From contig JAHEEK010000011.1 of the NCBI GenBank assembly GCA_024640765.1, forward strand, positions 1-60,804: a stretch of DNA of 60,804 bases, written 5' to 3'. The position numbers were made by a program, and so were the translations under genes. The first letter of the stretch is position 1. The number at the start of each line of letters is the position of its first letter. Source of the stretch: Nereida sp024640765. GTDB lineage: Bacteria; Pseudomonadota; Alphaproteobacteria; Rhodobacterales; Rhodobacteraceae. Below, piece after piece: positions 25,523 through 34,824 of the stretch. The notes beneath the pieces are model-generated. The model was given only the letters and a program-made list of their open reading frames with translations, did no database searches and had not been told where the DNA came from.

Positions 25523-27685
25523 TTAATGGACCGTGTTGCTGGCCCCCGCCCCTTTGCCGCCCTTACGCGGCACGTTGTCGCCGCGCATCCGCGCGATATG
25601 CGCAACACTTGTGTCTGCCTCAAGTGCGGTGCAAACCGCGTGCATGTGACTGACGTCTCTTAGCTCAACATCAATGATCAAACGGTAAAAATCAGGGGTG
25701 CGTTCTTCAAATGTGATGTTTGAAATATTTGCGCCGCGCTCACCGATAAGCGTGCATAGACGGCCCAAAACACCCGCATCATTGGCGATGGTCAGCTCAA
25801 TCGTTGCACCGTAAATCGCAGCATGCGGTCCCTCGTGCCAATGCAGATCAACCCAGCGATCACTGTCATCATCAGTCAGTTGGGTAAGCGTGTTGCAGTC
25901 AATCGCGTGGATCGTAACACCCTCACCAAGGGTGGTAATGCCCACAATCCGCTCACCCGGAAGCGGTGCGCAGCAACCGGCACGCCGGAACGTTTGATCC
26001 GCACGCAAGCCAACAACAGCACGGTTGCCTTCGACGATTTCGCCCGTTTTCGTGGCCAATTCAGGGAACAAGACCTGAATAACATCGCGCGCGGTGATCT
26101 GCGCGGCACCAAGCTGCGCAAGCAATGTATCGCGTCCGCCAAGCCCCATGGTTTTAGCGGCTGTGGTCAACGCTTTATCCGTTGCTTGCTTGCCGATGTG
26201 TTCAAACCCAACGCGCGCAAGTTCTTGGCCAAGCTTGATGTAGCGCTCTGTGTCTTCTTCGCGCAACGCACGGCGAATGGCAGAGCGCGCCTTGCCGGTT
26301 TGCGCAATTTCCATCCATGTGGCTTCAGGTTTTTGGCCCTCAGCCGTGATGATCTCAACGGATTGACCGTTTTTGAGGCGGGTCCACAGCGGCACGCGCA
26401 GGCCGTCAATTTTGGCGCCAACACAGGCGCTGCCAATCCTCGTGTGGATCGCATAGGCAAAATCAATCGGGGTCGCACCGCGCGGCAATTTGAACACGTC
26501 GCCCTTCGGAGTGAAGCAAAACACCTGATCGGAATACATTTCCAGCTTAACGGCCTCAAGGAACTCATCGTGATCCTCGGCCTGCTCAAAACGCTCTTTC
26601 AGACCCGCAACCCATTTTGCCGGATCAACGGCGAAGGGATTATTTGAGCGCACACCGTCGCGGTAGGACCAGTGAGCGGCCACGCCATCTTCGGCCACAT
26701 CGTGCATTTGGTGGGTGCGAATTTGCACCTCAACGCGCTTACCATCACGTCCAGAAACAGTGGTGTGCAAGCTGCGGTAGCCGTTGGATTTGGGCTGACT
26801 GATGTAGTCTTTGAAACGTCCGGGAATAGAGCGCCAGCGACGGTGGATGATGCCCAGAATTTGATAGCACTCAGCCTCTGATGCACAAACAATCCGGAAA
26901 CCATAGATGTCAGACAGGCGGCTAAACCCTTGGTCTTTTTCCTGCATCTTGCGCCAGATCGAGAACGGCTTTTTCGCGCGGCCAAAGACATCGGCCTCGA
27001 TGCCCTCTTTCTCCAACTCAATCCGCATATCACCGGTGATCTGATGGATCACATCGCCCGTTTCTTTTTGTAGGCGAATAAAACGGCGGATAATGCTGGC
27101 GCGGCCTTCAGGGTTCAGCACTTTGAAGGCCAGATCTTCAAGCTCTTCTCGCATCCATTGCATACCCATACGGCCCGCAAGAGGCGCATAAATGTCCATG
27201 GTTTCGCGGGCTTTTTGGGCCTGCTTTTCGGGGCGCATGGATTTGATCGTGCGCATATTATGGAGACGGTCAGCAAGCTTCACGAGGATCACGCGGAAGT
27301 CTTTGGACATCGCCATGAACAATTTGCGGAAATTCTCTGCCTGCTTTGTCTCGGTGCTGGTCAGCTGAATATTGGTCAGCTTGGTGACACCGTCCACCAA
27401 ATCCGCCACCTCGCCAGAGAACAGCTTACTGACCTCCGTGTAAGAGGCATCCGTGTCTTCGATGGTGTCATGCAAAAGCGCCGTGACGAGCGTCGCGTCA
27501 TCAAGACGCTGCTCAGTCAGAATAGCGGCAACAGATACGGGGTGTGAAAAGTAGGGTTCACCGGAATGGCGAAACTGACCTTCGTGCATGCGCAGGCCGT
27601 AATCGTAAGCCCTGCGCAGCACATCTTCGTTCGTATGTGGATTATAGCTGCGGACCAGCGCGATCAGGTCATCGACTGGGATCAT
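25523..27685 (-). CDS. rsh: Bifunctional (p)ppGpp synthetase/hydrolase (Rsh/SpoT family)
   Basis: 720 residues. The HD hydrolase domain shows His48 in YFSHPV and the HD pair at 72-73 in LLHDTIEDT. The synthetase domain shows FKDYISQPKSNGYRSLHT. A TGS domain (VFCFTPKGDVFKLPRGATPIDFAYAI), a zinc-finger-like part with CCAPLPGE, and a C-terminal ACT domain follow. Both active sites look intact, so it should make and degrade the stringent-response alarmone. It lies 15 bases downstream of rpoZ, a pairing seen in many proteobacteria. Confidence 0.96.
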   Translation of the reverse strand: MIPVDDLIALVRSYNPHTNEDVLRRAYDYGLRMHEGQFRHSGEPYFSHPVSVAAILTEQRLDDATLVTALLHDTIEDTDASYTEVSKLFSGEVADLVDGVTKLTNIQLTSTETKQAENFRKLFMAMSKDFRVILVKLADRLHNMRTIKSMRPEKQAQKARETMDIYAPLAGRMGMQWMREELEDLAFKVLNPEGRASIIRRFIRLQKETGDVIHQITGDMRIELEKEGIEADVFGRAKKPFSIWRKMQEKDQGFSRLSDIYGFRIVCASEAECYQILGIIHRRWRSIPGRFKDYISQPKSNGYRSLHTTVSGRDGKRVEVQIRTHQMHDVAEDGVAAHWSYRDGVRSNNPFAVDPAKWVAGLKERFEQAEDHDEFLEAVKLEMYSDQVFCFTPKGDVFKLPRGATPIDFAYAIHTRIGSACVGAKIDGLRVPLWTRLKNGQSVEIITAEGQKPEATWMEIAQTGKARSAIRRALREEDTERYIKLGQELARVGFEHIGKQATDKALTTAAKTMGLGGRDTLLAQLGAAQITARDVIQVLFPELATKTGEIVEGNRAVVGLRADQTFRRAGCCAPLPGERIVGITTLGEGVTIHAIDCNTLTQLTDDDSDRWVDLHWHEGPHAAIYGATIELTIANDAGVLGRLCTLIGERGANISNITFEERTPDFYRLIIDVELRDVSHMHAVCTALEADTSVAHIARMRGDNVPRKGGKGAGASNTVH

Positions 27686-27700
27686 CTAGCAGCTAAGCCC

Positions 27701-28057
27701 TTACTTTTGATCTTGAGCTTCCATCAACATGGCGCGCAGAAGGTCTTCTTCCGCCATATCGTTTTCTGCCGGTTTGTCAGTTTCCTGACCCATCAGAACC
27801 GCCATATCATCGTCTTCTGCTTCGTCGACTTCGATCTGGTTCTGGTTGCTCTCGATCAGACGCTCGCGAAGATCATCCGCTTGCTGTGTCTCATCAGCGA
27901 TCTCACGCAGAGAAACGACAGGGTTTTTGTCGTTGTCACGGTCCACAGTGATGGGCATCCCGCTCGAGATTTCGCGGGCGCGATGTGCAGCCAGCATAAC
28001 CAAATCGAAACGGTTCGGAACCTTATCAACGCAATCTTCTACGGTAACGCGCGCCAT
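27701..28057 (-). CDS. rpoZ: RNA polymerase omega subunit
   Basis: 118 residues from the ATG at 28057 (MARVTVEDC). The conserved core is VPNRFDLVMLAAHRAREI. It assists assembly of the beta' subunit and, in proteobacteria, contributes to ppGpp binding. The acidic C-terminal tail is typical of the order. Its neighbour rsh makes the ligand it helps bind. Confidence 0.95.
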   Translation of the reverse strand: MARVTVEDCVDKVPNRFDLVMLAAHRAREISSGMPITVDRDNDKNPVVSLREIADETQQADDLRERLIESNQNQIEVDEAEDDDMAVLMGQETDKPAENDMAEEDLLRAMLMEAQDQK

Positions 28058-28139
28058 CAGGCAGCCCTCCAAATTGGGAAAAATCCATGAAGAATAGGCA
28101 ACTAGGGCAGATTCTCTTTATTTGCAACTGAAAACTAGC

Positions 28140-28742
28140 TCAAATGCGCCATTCTTCGCCAGAGCAGATCAACGACACCTCTGCGGTGTCTTCTACGGAA
28201 CAGCGCGCAAGCATCTCTGTCACCGTTTGCCCCACCACAGGGTGGCACCATGTTGGCGCAACGTCCGCAAGCGGTACAAGGACAAACGCCCGCTCGTGCA
28301 AACGTGGGTGCGGCAAGATCAATTGGTCCGGCGTGCGTAGTTTCTGGGTTTCAAGCGGCAGGTTTTGCCAGTGATCAAATGTCGCCAGATCAGGGGCAAC
28401 CTGTGTACCAAGTACCAATAGATCAAGATCAAGCGTCCGCTGGCCCCACCGCTGCACACGCTGGCGGCCAAAATCGGCTTCTATTTTGTGCAACGCCTTC
28501 AGCACAGATGCTGCTGGCAAATCCGTGAAAAGCGCCAGCGCGGCGTTGACATAATCAGGGCCCGCCCCCGCCGGAAAGCAAGGCGTTGCGTAAAGACCGC
28601 TTTGTCGCACTGGACCCAAAACGCGCGCCACTTCGCCTGCTGCGCGTTCGATAATCATGCGGCTGGTTTCTGCCTCAGTCTGCATGTTGCTGCCCATGGC
28701 AATCAAACACACAGTCGGCGCGGTTTTGGTTTGTGTCGCCAC
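28140..28742 (-). CDS. folK: 6-hydroxymethyl-7,8-dihydropterin pyrophosphokinase
   Basis: 200 residues; transfers pyrophosphate from ATP in folate synthesis. LIAMGSNMQTE near the start, then VQRWGQRTLDLDLLVLG with the metal-binding Asp pair, and LILPHPRLHERAFVLVPL, which ends the HPPK signature. It is at the head of the long minus-strand block and divergent from ispH. Confidence 0.94.
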   Translation of the reverse strand: MATQTKTAPTVCLIAMGSNMQTEAETSRMIIERAAGEVARVLGPVRQSGLYATPCFPAGAGPDYVNAALALFTDLPAASVLKALHKIEADFGRQRVQRWGQRTLDLDLLVLGTQVAPDLATFDHWQNLPLETQKLRTPDQLILPHPRLHERAFVLVPLADVAPTWCHPVVGQTVTEMLARCSVEDTAEVSLICSGEEWRI

Positions 28743-28862
28743 AGTGACGGCCCCTTAACAATTCTTGTCTCTTCTAACGCACACCACAGCAGCATTTTCA
28801 ATCCGCCCCTAGACGCCGCCACCGCAAAACGCATAGTTTCTGGGCAATCGTTGGAGACCTTC

Positions 28863-29813
28863 ATGACCAAAGCGCCGCTTACCTTATACCTTGCAGCCCC
28901 ACGCGGCTTTTGCGCCGGCGTGGACCGCGCCATTAAGATCGTCGAAATGGCGATCGAGAAATGGGGCGCGCCTGTCTATGTTCGCCACGAGATCGTTCAC
29001 AACAAATTTGTTGTCGACACCCTACGCGAGCAAGGCGCAGTTTTTGTTGAAGAACTGGATGAATGCCCAGATGACAGGCCGGTCATTTTCTCGGCACATG
29101 GGGTGCCAAAGTCAGTGCCTGCCGCCGCCACTGCCCGTGAAATGGTATATGTGGATGCAACCTGCCCACTGGTGAGCAAAGTGCATATCGAAGCACAGCG
29201 CCATGCAGACAACGGATTGCAAATGGTCATGATCGGTCACGCCGGACACCCCGAAACAGTAGGCACCATGGGACAGCTACCCGACGGTGAGGTGATACTG
29301 GTTGAGACTGTTGACGACGTGGCCCGCATCGACGTACGCGACCCCGATCAGCTTGCCTTCGTGACCCAAACGACCCTGTCGGTCGATGATACCAAAGACA
29401 TCGTTGAGGCGCTGAACACACGTTTTCCCAACATTGTTGGACCACATAAAGAAGACATCTGTTATGCCACGACCAACCGCCAAGAGGCCGTCAAAGCTAT
29501 GGCGCCGAAATGCGATGCAATGTTGGTGGTGGGTGCGCCCAATTCCTCGAACAGTCAGCGCCTTGTTGAGGTGGGCCGCAAAGCAGGTTGCACCTATTCC
29601 CAACTTGTGATGCGCGCTGAAAACATTGATTGGCGCGCACTTGAAGGGATTAAGAGCATTGGCATCACCGCAGGTGCGTCAGCCCCCGAAGTGCTGATCA
29701 ACGAGGTCATTGATGCGTTCAAATCACGCTTTGATGTGACCGTTGAGCAAGTTGTCACCGCAGAAGAAAACGTTGAATTCAAAGTGCCGCGCGTGTTGCG
29801 CGAGCCTGCATGA
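28863..29813 (+). CDS. ispH: 4-hydroxy-3-methylbut-2-enyl diphosphate reductase
   Basis: 316 residues; last enzyme of the MEP isoprenoid route, giving IPP and DMAPP. The three [4Fe-4S] cysteines are Cys17 in RGFCAGVDRA, the Cys of VDATCPLVSK and the Cys of DICYATTNRQ. The active-site motifs IFSAHGVP and SSNSQRLVE are present. The ATG at 28863 is preferred; an open frame extends far upstream into the folK antisense but has no homology. Its stop overlaps the next gene by 4 bases. Confidence 0.96.
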   Translation: MTKAPLTLYLAAPRGFCAGVDRAIKIVEMAIEKWGAPVYVRHEIVHNKFVVDTLREQGAVFVEELDECPDDRPVIFSAHGVPKSVPAAATAREMVYVDATCPLVSKVHIEAQRHADNGLQMVMIGHAGHPETVGTMGQLPDGEVILVETVDDVARIDVRDPDQLAFVTQTTLSVDDTKDIVEALNTRFPNIVGPHKEDICYATTNRQEAVKAMAPKCDAMLVVGAPNSSNSQRLVEVGRKAGCTYSQLVMRAENIDWRALEGIKSIGITAGASAPEVLINEVIDAFKSRFDVTVEQVVTAEENVEFKVPRVLREPA

Positions 29814-30262
29814 TGCAAATCCCGCGTTCTGCCCTGTTACTTGGTTTGGCTGGTGTGATCCCGTTTGCTTGGGGTGCGCTGACAACCGTGAACGCCGATC
29901 TGCAAATTTGGAGCAGCGTCAACTTGGGCCCACGCTTTGTTGGGCCTTACGTGCAGCTTTTCTATGGCTCGGTTATATTGTCATTCATGTCCGGCGTGCT
30001 TTGGGGATTTGCGGCCAAGACAACAGGACGCATGGCAACGGCGGGATACGCACTTTCGGTCATTCCAGCGCTTTGGGCATTTTTCATGACCGGTGGCGGG
30101 CCTACGTCTGCGGCGACATCCCTAATCTTCGGGTTCCTTGGGTTGCTACTGCTTGACTGGTTCTTTTGGCGGCTTGGGTTGGCACCAAGCTGGTGGATGA
30201 ACTTGCGCGGATTGCTGACGGCACTGGTTGTCGGCTGCCTTGCAGTCGGAGTTTACGCGTGA
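29810..30262 (+). CDS. DUF3429-family membrane protein
   Basis: 150 residues and about four to five membrane spans. The family is of unknown function. LLLGLAGVIPFAWGAL at the N-terminus and FYGSVILSFMSGVLWGF in the second span are the usual landmarks. It overlaps ispH by 4 bases and the next gene by 4 (GTGA), so ispH, this gene, the methyltransferase and rnhA form one operon. Confidence 0.8.
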   Translation: MMQIPRSALLLGLAGVIPFAWGALTTVNADLQIWSSVNLGPRFVGPYVQLFYGSVILSFMSGVLWGFAAKTTGRMATAGYALSVIPALWAFFMTGGGPTSAATSLIFGFLGLLLLDWFFWRLGLAPSWWMNLRGLLTALVVGCLAVGVYA

Positions 30263-30849
30263 GCGACCCTGAAACGATCGCCACCTACGATGCACGTGCG
30301 GCGGCCTACGCTGAGCATTTTTCCAACACTGCGCCCGATGCTGATCTTCAGGCGTTTATTGACGCGCTGCCGGACGGCGGGCACGTCCTTGATCTGGGAT
30401 GTGGGCCAGCACATTCCGCAGCCATCATGCAGCGCGCAGGCCTGTGTGTTACCGCATGGGATGCCAGTGCTGAAATGGTGGCATTGGCGCGTCGGTTACA
30501 CGGGATTAAGGCCGAGCAGAAAACGTTTGATGCGCTTGAATGCAAACAGACCTTTGATGGTGTCTGGGCGAACTGCAGTTTGTTGCACGCCCCGCGCCAA
30601 GATTTCCGGCGCCACCTTAAGGCCATTCACGCGGCGCTAAAGGACGGCGGCTTACTGCATCTTGGCCTTAAAACAGGCACAGGCACCAAGCGCGATACAT
30701 TGGGGCGGCTTTACACGTTCTTTACCCCTACCGAATTGACCGACCACCTGCACAGCACAGGCTTTACGCCAATCGCGTCTCGACAGGGTCGGGAAGTCGG
30801 GCTAGCAGGCACAGAAGATCCATTCATTATCCTAAGAGCAACGCGCTGA
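30259..30849 (+). CDS. Class I SAM-dependent methyltransferase
   Basis: 196 residues from GTG at 30259, which overlaps the preceding TGA. The SAM-binding motif is VLDLGCGPAHSA, followed by TAWDASAEMVALAR and the D/N-P/A-type stretch WANCSLLHAPRQDF. The substrate is not evident: the fold serves many small molecules. rnhA begins 1 base after it. Confidence 0.85.
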   Translation: MSDPETIATYDARAAAYAEHFSNTAPDADLQAFIDALPDGGHVLDLGCGPAHSAAIMQRAGLCVTAWDASAEMVALARRLHGIKAEQKTFDALECKQTFDGVWANCSLLHAPRQDFRRHLKAIHAALKDGGLLHLGLKTGTGTKRDTLGRLYTFFTPTELTDHLHSTGFTPIASRQGREVGLAGTEDPFIILRATR

Positions 30850-30850
30850 T

Positions 30851-31309
30851 ATGACCCAAATCTTTGCATATACGGACGGCGCGTGCAGCGGAAACCCTGG
30901 CCCTGGCGGATGGGGGGCGATCCTTATCGCCAAAGACGGTGACACAGTGCTGAAAGAACGCGAATTGAAAGGTGGCGAAGCGCAGACCACCAACAACCGC
31001 ATGGAGCTTTTAGCAGCCATCCACTCACTTGAAACGCTAGAGCGGCCCGCCGTGGTCACGGTGGTCACGGACAGTGCGTATGTGAAGGGTGGTATCACCG
31101 AATGGATACACGGCTGGAAACGTCGCGGCTGGAAAACTGCTGCGAAAAAGCCCGTGAAAAATGTCGAACTGTGGCAGCGCCTTGATGAAGCAGCCGCCCG
31201 GCATTCAGTGACTTGGGAGTGGGTCAAAGGCCACGCTGGACACCCTGAAAACGAGCGCGCAGATGAGCTTGCCCGCGCAGGCATGGAGCCGTTCAAGCAG
31301 CGCAGCTAA
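30851..31309 (+). CDS. rnhA: Ribonuclease HI
   Basis: 152 residues; degrades RNA of RNA-DNA hybrids. Catalytic acids: Asp9 in AYTDGACSGNPGPGGWG, Glu in NNRMELLAAI, Asp in TDSAYV and Asp in NERADELAR. VKGHAGHPENERAD is the C-terminal signature. It ends the ispH operon and is convergent with the small membrane protein gene, 14 bases away. Confidence 0.96.
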   Translation: MTQIFAYTDGACSGNPGPGGWGAILIAKDGDTVLKERELKGGEAQTTNNRMELLAAIHSLETLERPAVVTVVTDSAYVKGGITEWIHGWKRRGWKTAAKKPVKNVELWQRLDEAAARHSVTWEWVKGHAGHPENERADELARAGMEPFKQRS

Positions 31310-31323
31310 GCTTTGGCCAAGCG

Positions 31324-31563
31324 TTACCTACGCCAATGCCACGGGACAATCACCAGCGCGCCAATGCTTGAAACAATCGCATTCACGCCCGGGCTGCCGA
31401 AGCTGACACCAAACATGACCCGCAGCATGAAAAATGCCACCGTCCCGCCGATACAAATGATGATAGAATGCACATAGCCGTTGTGCGTAAAGCCTGACTT
31501 TTCGGCAATATACCCGACAACACACGCAATAAACAAAGACCCGAAAAAGGCAAAAAACGCCAT
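31324..31563 (-). CDS. Small membrane protein of the GlsB/YeaQ/YmgE type
   Basis: 79 residues with about three membrane spans. Gly-rich first span (FGSLFIACVVGYIAEKSGF) and final FGSPGVNAIVSSIGALVIV match the transglycosylase-associated family, whose biochemical role is unproven. It follows fmt by one base and is likely cotranscribed with it. Confidence 0.7.
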   Translation of the reverse strand: MAFFAFFGSLFIACVVGYIAEKSGFTHNGYVHSIIICIGGTVAFFMLRVMFGVSFGSPGVNAIVSSIGALVIVPWHWRR

Positions 31564-31564
31564 A

Positions 31565-32476
31565 CTAGCTCCCTAATAACGAGGGAAGCGGCTTCCCTCG
31601 TAAGAACTCATCCACATCTTGCGCTGACTTGCCAGCCCTTTGCGCCCGACCGATCTGTACGGCCCCCTCACCGCAGGCAACTATAAAGCCCCCAAGCACC
31701 TGACCGGCTTGCGCGGTATCGCAAGCTTCATCAGCAACACGGCTTTCCAAAAGCTTCACACGCACACCATCCGCCATGGTCCACGCACCCGGAAACGGTG
31801 ACAGGCCACGAATTTGGCGGTCAATCTCAGTCGCGGTTTTGGACCAGTCAATCTCTGCCTCTGCTTTGTCGATTTTATGGGCGTAGGTCACGCCGTCCTC
31901 GGGCTGTGGTGTCGGGGTTAAATCATCAAGTTGGGCGAGCGCACTTACGATGGCCTGCGCACCGATGCCTGATAAACGATCGTGCAGCGCGCCAGTCGTT
32001 TCACCGGCAGCAATAGGTGTTTCGTGCCGCGACAGCACAGGGCCTGTATCAAGCCCCGCTTCCATCTGCATAATACACACACCGGTCTGCGCATCACCAG
32101 CCATAATCGCGCGGTGAATTGGGGCAGCGCCCCGCCAACGGGGCAGCAGACTGGCGTGGATGTTCAGACATCCTCGTTCAGGCGCATCCAGCACGGCCTG
32201 CGGCAGGATCAAACCATAGGCAACCACCACGGCAACCTCTGCCTGATGCGCTGCAAAATCGGCTTGAGCCTCAGGCGTGCGAAGGCTTACGGGGTGATAA
32301 ACAGGCAATCCCAACGCGTTGGCCCCTGCGTGAACCGGTGTGGGGCGGTCTTTTTTACCGCGCCCCGCAGGACGAGGCGGCTGACAATAAACGGCTGCAA
32401 TCTCGTGTCCTGCATCTACCAACGCATCCAGAATAGGCACAGAAAAGTCTGGCGTGCCCATAAATACAATACGCAT
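31565..32476 (-). CDS. fmt: Methionyl-tRNA formyltransferase
   Basis: 303 residues; formylates initiator Met-tRNA. IVFMGTPDFSVP at the N-terminus, ILPQAVLDAPERGCLNIHASLLPRWRG with the catalytic Asn-His region (split here as LNIHASLLPRWRGAAP), and a C-terminal OB-fold domain. It lies 3 bases after the deformylase-like gene. The def-deformylase-like-fmt order puts formylation and deformylation in one operon. Confidence 0.96.
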   Translation of the reverse strand: MRIVFMGTPDFSVPILDALVDAGHEIAAVYCQPPRPAGRGKKDRPTPVHAGANALGLPVYHPVSLRTPEAQADFAAHQAEVAVVVAYGLILPQAVLDAPERGCLNIHASLLPRWRGAAPIHRAIMAGDAQTGVCIMQMEAGLDTGPVLSRHETPIAAGETTGALHDRLSGIGAQAIVSALAQLDDLTPTPQPEDGVTYAHKIDKAEAEIDWSKTATEIDRQIRGLSPFPGAWTMADGVRVKLLESRVADEACDTAQAGQVLGGFIVACGEGAVQIGRAQRAGKSAQDVDEFLRGKPLPSLLGS

Positions 32477-32479
32477 GGC

Positions 32480-32983
32480 TTACCCCTTTTGAGCTTTGAG
32501 CGACTTTTTGATCAGCATATCGCGCTTGGGCCGTGACAAGCGGTGAATAAAGAGTCTGCCTGCAAGGTGATCGATCTGATGCTGAACAGATGTGGCCCAC
32601 ACATCGACCAAATCGCGCTCTTGCGCCACGCCGTCGCGGTCAAGATATGCAACTGTCACAGCGCGCGGGCGCTTCACCACAGCACTTACAAAAGGCAAAT
32701 TTGGGCTGGCCTCTTCGTGCTCACGCAGCACGCCACTGGCTGCCACAATACGCGGGTTTGCCATGCAAATCGCTTGGCCGCGTTTATCACTCGCATCAAC
32801 AACGGCGAGAGCCTGCATCACACCAATTTGTGGCCCCGCAAGACCAACGCCGGGCATTGCGTCCATCGTCTCGATCATGTCGTCCCAGATGCGGCGGGTC
32901 TCATCGGTTACAGCCTCAACAGCCGCAGCTTTGGTCAGCAAACGGCGGTCAGGCCACATAACAAACGGACGGATCTGCGCCAT
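32480..32983 (-). CDS. Peptide-deformylase-like protein lacking catalytic residues
   Basis: 167 residues with the deformylase fold: GVGLAGPQIG (46-54) for motif 1. Motif 2, normally EGCLS, reads EASPN, so the metal-binding Cys is Ser93. Motif 3, normally HEIDH, reads HQIDH (135-139), so the catalytic Glu is Gln136. The remaining fold and length match its neighbour def, from which it must be a diverged duplicate. It is unlikely to deformylate. It may bind nascent chains, ribosomes or the active paralogue, or it may keep some other hydrolase activity. The frame is intact and tightly spaced between def (9 bases) and fmt (3 bases), which argues for a retained role. Confidence 0.85.
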   Translation of the reverse strand: MAQIRPFVMWPDRRLLTKAAAVEAVTDETRRIWDDMIETMDAMPGVGLAGPQIGVMQALAVVDASDKRGQAICMANPRIVAASGVLREHEEASPNLPFVSAVVKRPRAVTVAYLDRDGVAQERDLVDVWATSVQHQIDHLAGRLFIHRLSRPKRDMLIKKSLKAQKG

Positions 32984-32992
32984 GTCTGGTCT

Positions 32993-33514
32993 CTACCCCC
33001 GCGCCAATTCGCGCTTAAGCTTTTGCATCTTGCGGGTGATCATTTGCCGTTTGAGGGGGCGCAGGTAATCGATGAAAAGTTTACCGTCCAAGTGATCAAT
33101 CTCGTGCTGAATACAAGTCGCCCATAGACCGTCAAATTCTTCTTCATGGGTCTGCCCGTCAAGGCCAAGCCAACGCACAGTCACAACCGCGGGGCGCTCA
33201 ACTTCGGCGTATTGCTCAGGGATCGACAAGCAGCCTTCGTCGTAGACACCGACGTCATCGCTTTCGGCGATCACTTCGGGGTTCATCATTACCAGCGGGC
33301 GCGGTTCCTGGCCCTCTTCTTTGACGCAATCCAGAACAATAATCCGCTGCAGCGCACCAATTTGGTTGGCAGCAAGGCCAATGCCCGGGGCGTCATACAT
33401 CGTCTCAAGCATATCATCGGCGAGCTTGCGCAGCTTGTCAGTGACGGCCTCAATTGGCTCTGCCACTTTCTTAAGACGGGGATCAGGGTGGATCAGGATG
33501 GGTAAAATGCTCAT
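32993..33514 (-). CDS. def: Peptide deformylase
   Basis: 173 residues; removes the N-formyl group from nascent proteins. All three motifs are intact: GIGLAANQIG (44-53), EGCLS with metal ligand Cys95, and HEIDH with His137, Glu138 and His141. The start MSILPILIHPDPRL (33514) matches homologues; an open frame reaching 33673 lies in the divergent promoter and is rejected. First gene of the def operon. Confidence 0.97.
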   Translation of the reverse strand: MSILPILIHPDPRLKKVAEPIEAVTDKLRKLADDMLETMYDAPGIGLAANQIGALQRIIVLDCVKEEGQEPRPLVMMNPEVIAESDDVGVYDEGCLSIPEQYAEVERPAVVTVRWLGLDGQTHEEEFDGLWATCIQHEIDHLDGKLFIDYLRPLKRQMITRKMQKLKRELARG

Positions 33515-33540
33515 GTGCGGCACATAAGACATCGCCGCTT

Positions 33541-33583
33541 TGCTTGCAATCACCCCGCAGGCAATAGCCCTGCTTGCAATCAC
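33541..33583. repeat. 13-bp direct repeat, 30-bp period, in the def-patB divergent promoter
   Basis: TGCTTGCAATCAC occurs exactly at 33541-33553 and 33571-33583, about three helical turns apart, in the 120-base region between divergent def and the PatB-type gene. The arrangement could let a regulator bind the same face twice, or it could be a chance duplication. No known consensus is recognised. Confidence 0.5.
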
Positions 33584-33634
33584 GGTGGGCGCAGCTAACA
33601 CTGCCAGTGTTACATGTAATCCGGAGAGACCCCC

Positions 33635-34816
33635 ATGAGCTTTGACGAAATCATCGACCGCCGCGGCACCCATTCAGTGAAGTGGGATATGATGGAAAGC
33701 ATCTATGGCGTTTCTGCCGATGAGGGCCTGTCGATGTGGGTCGCGGACATGGATTTTGCAGCGCCCCAGTGCATCCAAGACGCCATCCAGAATATACGTG
33801 ACCACGAGGTATACGGCTATTTCGGGGACGACAGTAAATACACAGCCGCCATTCAATGGTGGATGAAAAATCGCCACGGCTGGGACGTACAGCCCGAGTG
33901 GATTTTTACGACCCACGGGTTGGTCAACGGTACCGCCATGTGTGTAGATGCCTTTACAAATGAAGGCGATGCGGTCGTTCTGTTCACCCCCGTCTACCAT
34001 GCCTTTGCCCGCGTCATTAAAGCCGCGGGTCGCGCAGTAACCGAACTTGAATTGACCCAAACGGATGGGAAATACACCCTTGATTTCGACGCATGTGAGG
34101 GGGCGATGACGGGGCGCGAAACCATGATGATGCTCTGCTCACCGCATAATCCCAGCGGACGGGTCTGGACACATCAAGAGCTGACAGACATCGCGCATTT
34201 CGCCAAACGTCACGACTTGATCGTGGTCAGCGACGAAATTCACCACGATCTTATTTTGTCAGCGGACGTCAAGCACATCCCCTATCAACACATCGCCCAT
34301 GAAACAGATACGGCCGCGCGCACCGTTGTGATGACGGCGACAACAAAGACCTTCAACATCGCAGGATCACACTCGGGCAATGTAATCATTGAAGACCCTG
34401 CGTTACACGCAAAATTTGGCGCGCGCATGGCAGCCCTTGGCATTTCAGCAAACAGCTTTGGTCTGTTTATGGCGACTGCCGCCTACTCACCAGAGGGGGC
34501 GAAATGGGTCGATGAAGTTTGTGCCTATATTGCCGAGAACGCCCGTATTTTCGACGAGGGCATCAACGCAATTCCGGGGCTAAAATCCATGCCCCTTGAA
34601 AGCACATATCTGGCTTGGGTAGATTTTTCAGGCACGGGCATGACCCGCGAGGAGTTCACCAAACGGACCCAAGACGTGGCAAAGATTGCTGCCAATCATG
34701 GACCTACTTTTGGTAAGGGCGGCGAGAATTTCTTACGCTTCAACATCGCTTGTCCGCGCAGCACGGTGCATGACGCAGTCGCACGGATGCAACGCGCGTT
34801 CAGCGACCTTCAGTAG
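33635..34816 (+). CDS. PatB/MalY-type aminotransferase-fold C-S lyase
   Basis: 393 residues, PLP-dependent fold type I. The family cleaves cystathionine or other cysteine conjugates. YGYFGDD and the substrate-binding HNPSGRVW are present; the PLP lysine is in TATTKTFNIAGSHSG, and the Asp for the pyridine nitrogen is in VVSDEIHHDL. The N-terminal RGTHSVKWDMM is diagnostic of MalY/PatB. The specific substrate is uncertain. GGAGA precedes the ATG. Convergent with cobM. Confidence 0.9.
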   Translation: MSFDEIIDRRGTHSVKWDMMESIYGVSADEGLSMWVADMDFAAPQCIQDAIQNIRDHEVYGYFGDDSKYTAAIQWWMKNRHGWDVQPEWIFTTHGLVNGTAMCVDAFTNEGDAVVLFTPVYHAFARVIKAAGRAVTELELTQTDGKYTLDFDACEGAMTGRETMMMLCSPHNPSGRVWTHQELTDIAHFAKRHDLIVVSDEIHHDLILSADVKHIPYQHIAHETDTAARTVVMTATTKTFNIAGSHSGNVIIEDPALHAKFGARMAALGISANSFGLFMATAAYSPEGAKWVDEVCAYIAENARIFDEGINAIPGLKSMPLESTYLAWVDFSGTGMTREEFTKRTQDVAKIAANHGPTFGKGGENFLRFNIACPRSTVHDAVARMQRAFSDLQ

Positions 34817-34824
34817 AAAATAAC

